Of a stretch of 64,000 nucleotides of DNA, positions 56,883-64,000 are shown one piece after another. A program made the translations under genes and the position numbers. A model generated the notes under the pieces. It made no database searches, was not told the DNA's origin, and saw only the letters and a program-made list of their open reading frames with translations. Source of the DNA: Anaerolineae bacterium (GTDB taxonomy: Bacteria; Chloroflexota; Anaerolineae; Aggregatilineales; UBA2796); assembly GCA_019637555.1 (NCBI GenBank), contig JAHBVK010000003.1, positions 1-64,000 of the forward strand. Direction: 5' to 3'. Position 1 is the stretch's first letter. Each line of letters opens with the position of its first letter.

Positions 56883-58856
56883 GTGTCTATACGATTAAAA
56901 GTAGTTGTTGCCCTTGCTTCCGCGTTCGCGGTGCTGTTTGTGATCATTTATACGATCTCCCGCATTGCCATCCTCGGCAGTTTCAGCAATCTGGAACAGC
57001 AGGAAGTCGACAAGAATATCGAACGGGCTGTCAACTCACTGCGCGACGAACGTACCTCCCTCAGCAATTGGGCGTCCGACTATGGCTATTGGGACGACGC
57101 TTACAACTATTTGCAAGGCAAAGATGACAACTTCATCGAAAGCACCTTCCCTGATCCAGCAATAGCGCTGGCGACTCTGCATGTGAATTTCATCGTCATC
57201 ACCGACACACAGGGTAATGTCAAATTCAGTGCTGCGGTTAATCTGGAAACCGAGGAAACAATCCCACTGCCGCCAGAGATCATCGCGCACATCGGCAAAG
57301 TAATCTCATCCGGTCGGGTTGGTGGCGCTGATCTGACGGGGCAGGCGGATGGCTTGCTGCGTATCTCCAACAATCTGGTGATGATGTCCAGCCGTTCAGT
57401 ACTGACCAGCACACGATCCGGACCAGCGGCGGGTACGCTCACCTTCGGCGTGTTCATTGATGATGCCAAGATTCGAGCGATGGGTGACTCGTTGAAAGTC
57501 ACCATGTCCTTATCCCCTTATGATCAGTCGCTGCTGCCGCAGGGCGTGGCATTAAGCAGTTCTACATCGGGCATCTCCACCGAATCGTGGGTACTGCCGC
57601 TGGATGAGACAACGGTGCTGGGCAACGCCGTACTAGTCGATTACTTCAACCAGCCCGTCGGCATTCTAACAGTACAACTGCCGCGCATCGTTTACAGCGA
57701 AGGCTTGAAAACGATCAACGTAATCACGATCATCCTGTTCGTCACAGGGGTACTGCTGGCGCTGGTGGTCTATCTGGTGGTGGATCAGGTGGTGATTGAC
57801 CGCATCGCCCGCCTCAGTCGTCATGTCAACAAAATCCAGACGGATGCCAGCAGCGGCAGAGCGCTGCGCGTGAAAGTGACCTCCAACGACGAAATTTCGC
57901 ATCTGGGACGCAACATCAACCAGATGCTCCAGCGCATCGAAGCCGGACAGCGCGATCTGAACCGTAAGAACCGCGAACTGCAAAACGCCTATCATCGTGC
58001 ACAGGAATCAACACGCATCAAGAGCGAATTCCTGTCCACCATGTCGCACGAGCTGCGCACACCGCTAAACGCCGTGATCGGTTATTCCGGCATCATCATG
58101 GAAGGCGTGGTCGGTGAAACCGAGATCGATCCAGAAGTGATGCGCATGATCGGGCAGATCTACAACAGCAGTCAGCATTTGCTGTCGCTGGTCAACGACA
58201 TCCTTGACCTCTCCAAGATCGAGGCGGGACGCTTGCAGATCGTGGAGAATCCCTACAACTTGCCGGAACTGCTGCGTACCTTGAGTGAGCAAATGGGTGT
58301 GCTGGCGGCACAGAAGCAGCTTGAATTTAACGTCGACATCGCGCCGGATGTGCCCGCGCTGGTCGTCGGTGATCATGACCGCATGAAACAGGTGTTGATC
58401 AATTTGCTGTCCAATGCCTTCAAGTTCACGGAGGCGGGCGGTGTCACGGTCAAAGCAACGCGCTTCAAGGCGATCTCCAGTAACGGCAATGGTAACGGTA
58501 ACGGCAATGGCAAGAGCGCCCATTTGAATGGCAATGGCAGCGCCGAGCTACTGGACCAACTGCGCATCGAGGTCAGCGATTCCGGTATCGGCATCCCCGC
58601 GGAAGCGTTAGAATACATCTTTGATGAATTCCGCCAAGTCGATGGCACCTCCAGCCGCTCCTATCAGGGCACGGGATTAGGACTTGCCATCGTTCGCAAA
58701 CTAACCGAGTTGATGGGCGGTAAGATCAGCGTCAGTAGTGAAGTCAACAAAGGTAGTGTCTTCACCATGACCTTGCCCCTCAAAGAAGTGGAAGTAATCA
58801 AAGAAGATGACGATCTGCCAACCGAGGAACAGCCCGACTTCATGACTGAGATCTAA
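56883..58856 (+). CDS. CHASE4-HAMP sensor histidine kinase
   Basis: A 657-residue kinase starting with GTG 56883 behind AAAGGAG. First membrane helix VVVALASAFAVLFVIIYTIS; an external CHASE4 domain (about 40-230: DYGYWDDAYNYLQGKDDNFI; NFIVITDTQGNVKF); second helix VITIILFVTGVLLALVVYLV (about 280); HAMP (about 300-355: IARLSRHVNKIQTDASSGRA); HisKA with the histidine in STMSHELRTPLNAVIGYSGI (about 395); HATPase with LINLLSNAFKFTEAGG, SDSGIGIPAE and GTGLGLAIVRKLTELMGGKI. A run of Gly-Asn pairs (NGNGNGNGNGK) with a second NGNG segment is inserted inside the HATPase. Two receiver genes follow. Confidence 0.9.
   Translation: MSIRLKVVVALASAFAVLFVIIYTISRIAILGSFSNLEQQEVDKNIERAVNSLRDERTSLSNWASDYGYWDDAYNYLQGKDDNFIESTFPDPAIALATLHVNFIVITDTQGNVKFSAAVNLETEETIPLPPEIIAHIGKVISSGRVGGADLTGQADGLLRISNNLVMMSSRSVLTSTRSGPAAGTLTFGVFIDDAKIRAMGDSLKVTMSLSPYDQSLLPQGVALSSSTSGISTESWVLPLDETTVLGNAVLVDYFNQPVGILTVQLPRIVYSEGLKTINVITIILFVTGVLLALVVYLVVDQVVIDRIARLSRHVNKIQTDASSGRALRVKVTSNDEISHLGRNINQMLQRIEAGQRDLNRKNRELQNAYHRAQESTRIKSEFLSTMSHELRTPLNAVIGYSGIIMEGVVGETEIDPEVMRMIGQIYNSSQHLLSLVNDILDLSKIEAGRLQIVENPYNLPELLRTLSEQMGVLAAQKQLEFNVDIAPDVPALVVGDHDRMKQVLINLLSNAFKFTEAGGVTVKATRFKAISSNGNGNGNGNGKSAHLNGNGSAELLDQLRIEVSDSGIGIPAEALEYIFDEFRQVDGTSSRSYQGTGLGLAIVRKLTELMGGKISVSSEVNKGSVFTMTLPLKEVEVIKEDDDLPTEEQPDFMTEI
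58482..58512 (+). repeat. Short 6-bp tandem repeat (aacggy-type) coding Gly-Asn
   Basis: Five units of aacggc/aatggt/aacggt/aacggc/aatggc inside the CHASE4 kinase gene, encoding NGNGNGNGNG. Slipped-strand length change would stay in frame. Confidence 0.8.
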
Positions 58857-58882
58857 GGTTGGCACATTGAGGACGGTACGTA

Positions 58883-59308
58883 ATGCTCCACAAGATTCCT
58901 CGTAATGTGATGAGTAAATGGGTAGTACTCATCGTTGATGACGATCCGGCTAGCTTAGACATCGCCAGCATCATGCTGCGGCACTATGGCGCACTAGTAC
59001 ACACTGCTGTGAATGGTGCGGCAGGGCTGGCGAAGGCGCAAGAATTACTGCCGCGCTTCATCCTCAGTGATTTGTCGATGCCCGTGATGGACGGTTGGGA
59101 GATGATCCGCCGCTTGAAAGCTGATCCGCTAACCACCTCCATCCCGATCATTGCGCTGACTGCCCATGCGCTGATGGGCGACCGGGAGAAGGCGCTGCTG
59201 GCGGGCTGTCATAACTACCTCTCCAAGCCGCTGACGCCATCGACCTTTGTACGAGAACTATTGAATGTGCTGGTTGTTATTCCTGAATTGAATTTGTCTC
59301 TGGGCTAA
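58883..59308 (+). CDS. Single-domain response regulator
   Basis: A 141-residue receiver: LIVDDDPASLD, FILSDLSMPVMDGWEM (phosphoacceptor about 61), IALTAHALMGD and NYLSKPLTP. GAGG lies about 10 bases before ATG 58883. It starts 26 bases after the CHASE4 kinase, its likely partner. Confidence 0.9.
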   Translation: MLHKIPRNVMSKWVVLIVDDDPASLDIASIMLRHYGALVHTAVNGAAGLAKAQELLPRFILSDLSMPVMDGWEMIRRLKADPLTTSIPIIALTAHALMGDREKALLAGCHNYLSKPLTPSTFVRELLNVLVVIPELNLSLG

Positions 59309-59325
59309 ACATTGTTCAACTACCG

Positions 59326-59748
59326 ATGTACACCGAGGTACTCACCCCTATGCCCCGAAAGTCCGTTTCCCCGACGAGCACCGCGACCATGCTAGTGGTC
59401 GAGGATGATCCCGCGAGTTGGGATATTTTGCTCCATTTACTGCGCTATGAAGGCATCCACGCCGATGCAGCGCGAACCGCTGAGGAGGCGCTAGAGTTCG
59501 CCGCGCAGTACCAATACGATCTCGCCGTCATCGATCTGGCGCTGCCGGGGATGGATGGCTGGCAGTTGCTAAAGGCACTGCAAGAGGACACGCGCACCGC
59601 GCAGCTCCGCATGGTGGCGCTGACCGCCTACTACGATCCACAGATTGCGCAGCTTGCCCTACAGCGCGGCTTCCTCGCCTGCTATCCCAAGCCCGCCTCA
59701 CGGGGATTAGTAACCGAACTGAAGGCACTGGCGACGGATGCGGATTAG
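59326..59748 (+). CDS. Single-domain response regulator
   Basis: A 140-residue receiver: VVEDDPASWDIL, LAVIDLALPGMDGWQL (phosphoacceptor about 69), VALTAYYDP and CYPKPAS. The DDPAS motif is shared with the receiver just before it, which suggests local duplication. Alternative start ATG 59350. Confidence 0.88.
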   Translation: MYTEVLTPMPRKSVSPTSTATMLVVEDDPASWDILLHLLRYEGIHADAARTAEEALEFAAQYQYDLAVIDLALPGMDGWQLLKALQEDTRTAQLRMVALTAYYDPQIAQLALQRGFLACYPKPASRGLVTELKALATDAD

Positions 59749-59753
59749 CGGAA

Positions 59754-59833
59754 GTGCTGGGTGCTGAGAGAAGAAAGTGCTAGAAGTGCCATAGTGCCAT
59801 AGTGCCATAGTGCCATAGTGCCGAAAGTGCCAG
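59754..59833. repeat. Family C repeat with an 8-bp tandem array
   Basis: gtgctgggtgctgagagaag then aaagtgctagaagtgccata. At 59785-59824 the unit agtgccat is repeated four times followed by agtgccga. Confidence 0.8.
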
Positions 59834-59841
59834 CCAAACAG

Positions 59842-60004
59842 TAGATCGGAGGTTGAAACCTACGGCTACAACATGCGGTAAACCCACTGAAGTGGGTTAG
59901 GAATAGAAGCAACCTCTTAGAACCCGCGAGTGGTATTCGCAACTATGCAGGTTTGAGTCCCAAAGGGACTTCGTCCGTTCAGCACGGCAATTCATTGCCG
60001 TGTT
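59842..60004. repeat. Composite palindromic repeat, family A (inverted copy)
   Basis: In minus orientation: gatcggaggttgaaacctac.. , aacccactgaagtgggtt, and cacggcaattcattgccgtg preceded by gggacttcgtccgttcag. The modules of copies 1 (8872) and 37502 are all present in the same relative order. Confidence 0.85.
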
Positions 60005-60078
60005 CGCTATCCGCTACCAATTGAATTCCAAATCCAGACATGCGTTAAAATGGAGCATCTGAATAGGGTGATCCAAAC

Positions 60079-60588
60079 ATGACATCGCGTGTAGTACCGT
60101 TATTGTATATCTGGTGGCGGATGACCGTTTACGGCATGTTGGCGGGCATTGCGCTCGGCGCTGTCTATGCCTTGATCGTTGGTGGTGTGCTTGCCCCGCA
60201 GTATTTCGGCGCATACGGATTCCTCGATGGTGCGTACTCACTCGCCATTGTCTCGCTGGTGTTCGGCGGATCGATTGGCGGCATGGGCGGCTTCGCGGCG
60301 GGGCTGATCGACGGGCTGGTGATCGGCGCGGTGTCGGTGCTGTTCTTCACGCCGATGCGTAACCGCCATGCCTATCAGTTCGTGATCGAGGGGATCAGTG
60401 TGGCTATCGCGGTGATCGCCAGCTACCACGTCTTTCGCCTGCTGCTATCCACCGTGCGAATACCCGACTCGCCAATCGATCAACTGTACAACGTACTGCC
60501 CTTCGCCATGGCGGGACTCGGCGGCTTGATCTGTGCGCGGCTGACGGTGCGCTGGTATCTCAAGACGTGGTTGGCAGGCGAGTTCTAG
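60079..60588 (+). CDS. Small membrane protein, tandem paralog 1 of 5
   Basis: A 169-residue protein with four membrane helices (TVYGMLAGIALGAVYALIVG; GGMGGFAAGLIDGLVIGAVS; VIEGISVAIAVIASYHVFRL; ..VLPFAMAGLGGLICARL). Family traits shared with the next four: a short basic N-terminus, a first helix with G..xG.a.G, a second block GG..GG..AGl.dGlvIGa.sv LFF.PmRN, and a C-terminal helix ending in a W-Y pair (RWYLKTWLAG). Function unknown. It is the most divergent of the five. Confidence 0.6.
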   Translation: MTSRVVPLLYIWWRMTVYGMLAGIALGAVYALIVGGVLAPQYFGAYGFLDGAYSLAIVSLVFGGSIGGMGGFAAGLIDGLVIGAVSVLFFTPMRNRHAYQFVIEGISVAIAVIASYHVFRLLLSTVRIPDSPIDQLYNVLPFAMAGLGGLICARLTVRWYLKTWLAGEF

Positions 60589-60591
60589 AAG

Positions 60592-61149
60592 GTGAGTCAG
60601 TTAGCCCCTACGCCTACCTCTGCGCGGCAGAGATTCTCCGTGCTGCTGCATGTCTGGACGTTCATCGTCGTCAAGTCGATGACGGTGGGCATTCCGCTGG
60701 GAATCGCCTTCGGTATGCTGCTGATGGGCGTGTTGTTCTCCAGTTCGCTAGATCGCAGTGTGGTGAATATCGGCGCGACGGCGACTTCGCTGTTCTTCGG
60801 CTTGCCTTTCGGCGTGCTGTCCTTCGGGGCGATGGGCGCCTCGTTCGGCGGGATCGCGGGGATCGTGGTCGGCGCTTGTTCTGGCTTGATCGTCGGCGCA
60901 ATCTCAGTGCTGTGGTTCTATCCGCCGCGCAATCTGCTGCTCTACCGCTTCGTCACACACCTGATCAGCGTGATCTTGATCACAGGCACGATGTACGCTG
61001 TCTTCGGATCGCTGATCCGCACCAACTACCCCGAACCACTGCGCAGCGCCTTCGCGCTGCTGCCGATTGCGCTGTCGTCGTTCGGCAGTTACTGGGTGAT
61101 CCAGAAGATGATCCGCTGGTACACGGCGACGTATTTCGTGCGAGGATAG
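60592..61149 (+). CDS. Small membrane protein, tandem paralog 2 of 5
   Basis: A 185-residue paralog starting with GTG 60592, three bases after the previous stop. TFIVVKSMTVGIPLGIAFGM, GGIAGIVVGACSGLIVGAIS, VLWFYPPRNLLLYRFVTHLI and LSSFGSYWVIQKMIRWYTAT show the family pattern: an FYPPR turn after the glycine-rich helix and the SYWVIQ.MIRWY end. Confidence 0.65.
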   Translation: MSQLAPTPTSARQRFSVLLHVWTFIVVKSMTVGIPLGIAFGMLLMGVLFSSSLDRSVVNIGATATSLFFGLPFGVLSFGAMGASFGGIAGIVVGACSGLIVGAISVLWFYPPRNLLLYRFVTHLISVILITGTMYAVFGSLIRTNYPEPLRSAFALLPIALSSFGSYWVIQKMIRWYTATYFVRG

Positions 61150-61155
61150 TTCACC

Positions 61156-61668
61156 ATGCCCACAATTCGCAGTCGAGTGAATGTATTTGTGCAAGTTTGG
61201 TTTTTCGTCCTGATGCGCACGGCAGTGGCGGGCGTTGTGTTCGGGGCGGTGGGCTGCTTGGTGATGGTAATGGTTGTCGGTTCGAACTCGGCGCAAAATT
61301 CTGGGGACTTGACCAGACTGTTGCTTAGCGGCATGAGTGCCGGGCTGGTGGCGGGTACGCTGCTTGGCGGCATCACAGGCATCATCGCGGGCTTCAGCGG
61401 CGGGATCGTGATCGGAATGCTGACCGCGCTATTCTTTTATCCGCCGCGCCGTTCGCTGATCTTCCGGTTGGTTGTGCATATCGTCAGTTTGATCGCTTGC
61501 GTGAGCGCCGTCATTGCCGTTGTAAGATTCACTCTGGACTTCGGGGAGTCCTCAAGCCATCCGGTGCTTCTTGATCTTGTCCCCGCCATTTTCGCTGCGC
61601 TTGGTAGTTATTGGACGATCCGGCGGATGATCCGCTGGTACATGGCGATATATTTCGTGCCGGAGTAG
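61156..61668 (+). CDS. Small membrane protein, tandem paralog 3 of 5
   Basis: A 170-residue paralog, 6 bases after the previous stop. VWFFVLMRTAVAGVVFGAVG, GGITGIIAGFSGGIVIGMLT, ALFFYPPRRSLIFRLVVHIV and LGSYWTIRRMIRWYMAIYF mark the family. Closest to paralog 4. Confidence 0.65.
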   Translation: MPTIRSRVNVFVQVWFFVLMRTAVAGVVFGAVGCLVMVMVVGSNSAQNSGDLTRLLLSGMSAGLVAGTLLGGITGIIAGFSGGIVIGMLTALFFYPPRRSLIFRLVVHIVSLIACVSAVIAVVRFTLDFGESSSHPVLLDLVPAIFAALGSYWTIRRMIRWYMAIYFVPE

Positions 61669-61675
61669 CTCGGTT

Positions 61676-62206
61676 ATGTCTACGATCCGCCGCCGCGTCA
61701 TTGTCTTTCTGCAATTGTGGTTCTTCGTCTTAACTCATACGATGACGGCGGGTTTAGTATGCGGCGCGGCGTGCTGCGTGCTGGCGGTCATGATCGTCGG
61801 TACAAATTCGGTGTCAAGTTTCGCAGACGTGATCAGACTGTTGATTTATGGCACAAGTACCGGCGTGTTAGTCGGTGGGCTGTTTGGCGGTATTGCAGGC
61901 ATCATCGCGGGATTCAATGGCGGGATCGTGATCGGAGCGATGACCGCGCTATTCTTCTGCCCGCCGCCTCGCTCACTTTTCTTTCCGCTGGTCGTCCACA
62001 TCGCCACCTTGATCGTTTGCGTGAGCGCCGTCAATGTAGTCGTCAGGTTCATTTTGGATTTCTCGGAGTCCTCTACTCATTCAGAGTTTCTTGATTACGT
62101 CCCCGTCGTTTTCGCTGCGGTTGGTAGTTATTGGGTGATTCAGCGCATGATCAAGTGGTATGCTGCGTATCATGCGACGGTAGGTGATCCGACTCCGCAG
62201 GCGTGA
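61676..62206 (+). CDS. Small membrane protein, tandem paralog 4 of 5
   Basis: A 176-residue paralog. LWFFVLTHTMTAGLVCGAAC, GGIAGIIAGFNGGIVIGAMT, ALFFCPPPRSLFFPLVVHIA and VGSYWVIQRMIKWYAAYHAT. Its last ~92 bases (62123-62214) are nearly identical to the end of paralog 5. It overlaps the GTG start of paralog 5 (GTGA). Confidence 0.65.
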   Translation: MSTIRRRVIVFLQLWFFVLTHTMTAGLVCGAACCVLAVMIVGTNSVSSFADVIRLLIYGTSTGVLVGGLFGGIAGIIAGFNGGIVIGAMTALFFCPPPRSLFFPLVVHIATLIVCVSAVNVVVRFILDFSESSTHSEFLDYVPVVFAAVGSYWVIQRMIKWYAAYHATVGDPTPQA

Positions 62207-62723
62207 CGGTGCTGATGAAAAGACGGTTAAATCTGCTCATTCAGGTCTGGTTCTGGATATACATCAATATGATGATCGCTGGTTTAGCGCTGGTCATCAC
62301 GTTTATGACGCTGATAATGTGCTGCGTACTTGCCAACAATACTACAAATAGCCTTGCAATCATCGACTTGCTCTTGTTCGTTGGTAGTAGCATCGTATTT
62401 TCCGCCTTCGCCGCTGGTGGAGTGACAGGGTTAATTGTGACGCTCTTTTTCCCGTCACCGCGCAATTGGTTGATCTTCTGGCTGGTGGCGCAAGTGAGCA
62501 ATCTCGTGGCTACTGTCGTGGTCGTCTCCAGCATTCATCGCTCACTGTTTTACTTTTACTATGGGGGGTGGATAGGCATGGACTCGCTTCGCTTTTTATT
62601 CGATGTTGCTCCTGTAGTTCTCGCTTCGCTCGGTAGTTATTGGGCGATTCAGCGCATGATCAAGTGGTATGCTGAGTATCATACAGCGGCTGTTGATCCG
62701 ACTCCGCAGGCGTGACGGTGCTG
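62123..62723 (+). repeat. 92-bp near-identical direct repeat pair (509-bp period)
   Basis: 62123-62214 and 62632-62723 match closely through ggtagttattgggtgattca.., the IKWYA codons, gatccgactccgcaggcgtg and acggtgctg. This marks a recent unequal exchange or gene conversion between array members. Confidence 0.8.
62203..62715 (+). CDS. Small membrane protein, tandem paralog 5 of 5
   Basis: A 170-residue paralog, coupled to the previous gene by a GTGA overlap; ATG 62215 would align better with the paralogs' starts. The glycine-rich GG..G.IAGF.GGIVIG helix is reduced here (FAAGGVTGLIVTLFFPSPRN). It ends LGSYWAIQRMIKWYAEYHTA, as in paralog 4. A remnant of a sixth copy follows. Confidence 0.62.
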   Translation: MTVLMKRRLNLLIQVWFWIYINMMIAGLALVITFMTLIMCCVLANNTTNSLAIIDLLLFVGSSIVFSAFAAGGVTGLIVTLFFPSPRNWLIFWLVAQVSNLVATVVVVSSIHRSLFYFYYGGWIGMDSLRFLFDVAPVVLASLGSYWAIQRMIKWYAEYHTAAVDPTPQA

Positions 62724-62801
62724 TTCCGCTGGTACGAAGCTCAGTTCAAACTCAAGCCAGCGCAAGCGACTACTCCCCTACTCCTATCTTCACAGGAGTA
62801 G
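62712..62801 (+). pseudogene. Remnant of a sixth array member
   Basis: A 29-codon frame starting GTGACGGTGCTG, the same start as paralog 5, then reading FRWYEAQFKLKPAQATT. The RWYEAQF part resembles the RWY ending of array members. A paralog's start appears joined directly to a paralog's end, with the middle deleted. Confidence 0.6.
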
Positions 62802-62874
62802 CGAGTGCTGCTACAATCCATGATCCATCAATCAATTCGTTTTTTGCCTCACTTTATTATTCGGGGAATTGCAC

Positions 62875-64000
62875 ATGACCACCATCCCCGCCAACGCTGC
62901 TGACCAAGCAGAAGAACCGCGCGCCGATTTCCACTGGTTGTGGCGGTTTATTGATATGCAGCGTCGTGCCGTGATTCTTAGTCTTGGTTTCGGCATGGTT
63001 GCCGGAATCACTGCGGCTATTTCGTCCTACTACGTCGGCGTGATCGTAGATCACGTCAATGCGGGCGTTGTGCTAGGGCAAATCCTGCGCGATGCTGCTC
63101 TCCTCGTCGGGCTGACTATTGTCTCCGTCGCCGCCTTCTTCGGTCAGCGTTATTACAGCGGTGAAGTCGCCTACAACGTCAACCGCGATGTCCGCGCTAC
63201 CATGTTCGACAACATGCTGACGCTGGATCAGGGTTTCTATCAACGTTACCCCACTGGCGATCTGATCTCGCGGATGAACAGCGACACCGAAATGATCTGG
63301 CGCTTGCTGGCGATCACCTTCACGCGCATCGGCAGCGCCACCTTCACGCTGCTGACTGCCTTTGTGCTGCTCGGTACGATCAATTTGCCGCTGACTTTAG
63401 CGGTGTTCACGGTGCTGACCATCTCCACCGCGATCCAACTGCGCGTCGGACGCAAGATCGCGCTGATGTCAGAGAAGGTACAGGATCAAATGGGCGTGCT
63501 CTCCGCGCAAGTGCAGGACGCCACCAGCGGCATCCAGACGATCAAGACCTTCGGGCGCGAAGATGGCGTAGCCGAGGCATATCGCAAAGCGAACCATGAG
63601 TACCGTAAGCGCTGGATTTTCTTCAAGCGGCGCAATGAGCCAGTCGGTATGCTGCCCAACACCATTGCGGATTCGACAGCAGCGATTGTGGTTATGTTCG
63701 GCGGCATTCTGGCGCTGAATCGGCAGTTGACGCCGGGTAACTTCGTTCAGTTCCTCGTCTTTCTGGCATCAATCAGCACGGTGCTGCTGCAAATCGGCAC
63801 GATCTATCAGCGTTACCAGCAGACCAAAGGGGCGCTCACCCGCCTGACCCCGATCCTGCAACACGCGCAGATCGCGGATCGTCCTGCCGCCAAGCCACAC
63901 TCACAATCGCGCGGTGAGATCACCTTCGAGAATGTGGGCGTGCAAATCGGTGATAAGTGGCTGCTGCGGCACATCAATCTGCGGATTCCGGCGGGCAGTG
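62875..64000 (+). CDS. ABC transporter, exporter type, 5' part (runs off the window)
   Basis: The first 375 residues of an ABC exporter half-transporter. Six membrane helices of the type I exporter domain are visible (AVILSLGFGMVAGITAAISS; AALLVGLTIVSVAAFFGQRY; ..ITFTRIGSATFTLLTAFVLL; TIADSTAAIVVMFGGILALN; FVQFLVFLASISTVLLQIGT), with the intracellular-loop motifs YQRYPTGDLISRMNSDTEMI and VQDATSGIQTIKTFGREDGV. The nucleotide-binding domain begins with GEITFENVGVQIGDKWLLRH at the window edge; Walker A lies beyond. ATG 62875. Substrate not predictable (lipid, drug or peptide). Confidence 0.93.
   Translation, partial: MTTIPANAADQAEEPRADFHWLWRFIDMQRRAVILSLGFGMVAGITAAISSYYVGVIVDHVNAGVVLGQILRDAALLVGLTIVSVAAFFGQRYYSGEVAYNVNRDVRATMFDNMLTLDQGFYQRYPTGDLISRMNSDTEMIWRLLAITFTRIGSATFTLLTAFVLLGTINLPLTLAVFTVLTISTAIQLRVGRKIALMSEKVQDQMGVLSAQVQDATSGIQTIKTFGREDGVAEAYRKANHEYRKRWIFFKRRNEPVGMLPNTIADSTAAIVVMFGGILALNRQLTPGNFVQFLVFLASISTVLLQIGTIYQRYQQTKGALTRLTPILQHAQIADRPAAKPHSQSRGEITFENVGVQIGDKWLLRHINLRIPAGS

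Noticed and set aside
8872..60004. Possible CRISPR array from the many short palindromes
   Set aside because: The repeats are widely dispersed, not evenly spaced with unique spacers, and no cas genes are present.

Overview
This 64 kb window looks like a piece of a Chloroflexota (Anaerolineae-like) chromosome. That placement is an inference from gene style: a Flp pilin with the EGQGLVEYALIL core, Ser/Thr kinases with Thr/Pro-rich extracellular stalks, very long multi-GAF histidine kinases, a BTAD-type regulator, and many copies of short palindromic intergenic repeats. There is no rRNA; one tRNA-Leu(GAG) is present. No transposase, integrase or CRISPR array was seen.

Layout. 1-7.4 kb: the 5' part of a divergent glyA (minus), a PknK-like kinase/AAA/TPR protein, DoxX, a membrane protein, DinB, then MBL hydrolase - AraC regulator - Imm-5-like protein. 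7.7-18.7 kb: two glycosyltransferases followed by a one-directional cassette of phage-structural-type genes (lectin-like, Ig-like, connector-like, head-closure-like, DUF3168-like, tail-tube-like, LamG-bearing tail protein, fibre-like, holin-like). It has no terminase, portal, capsid, protease, tape measure or integrase, and its gaps are filled with one repeat family. 18.9-21.6 kb: a BTAD regulator with a P-loop-less STAND-like domain, an HNH protein and a DUF6174-like protein. 21.7-25.8 kb: four tandem paralogous ABC-2-permease-like membrane proteins, then uridine phosphorylase. 26.7-29.1 kb: a NarX/NarL-like two-component pair.

29.2-33.1 kb: a ruvB-to-queA block (minus) in which a tandem duplication left an in-frame chimeric mini-ORF (head of a DUF2905 gene fused to the tail of ruvB). 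33.3-39.7 kb: upp, yajC, adenosine deaminase, nagA, two small STAS-like proteins and a peptide-type ABC substrate-binding protein whose N-terminus is read out of a dispersed repeat. 40-45.6 kb: histidine kinase plus three single-domain receivers, a Ser/Thr kinase and a Flp pilin; both kinases carry a probable one-base deletion near the 3' end. 46-54.5 kb: ArsR-type regulator, beta-phosphoglucomutase, a 1492-residue multi-GAF kinase, a PD40/TolB-like protein, a membrane protein, tRNA-Leu. 54.6-64 kb: metallophosphatase, an exo/endonuclease-phosphatase, a CHASE4 histidine kinase with two receivers, five tandem paralogous ~170-residue membrane proteins with a remnant of a sixth, and the start of an ABC exporter.

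Themes. Housekeeping genes for nucleoside salvage (udp, upp, adenosine deaminase), tRNA modification and DNA repair (queA, ruvB) and sugar metabolism (nagA, pgmB) are interspersed with a heavy load of signalling genes. Local tandem duplication is frequent (permease array, small membrane array, ruvB/DUF2905). Three families of dispersed non-coding repeats occur in many of the larger gaps and in places supply start or stop codons to neighbouring genes.
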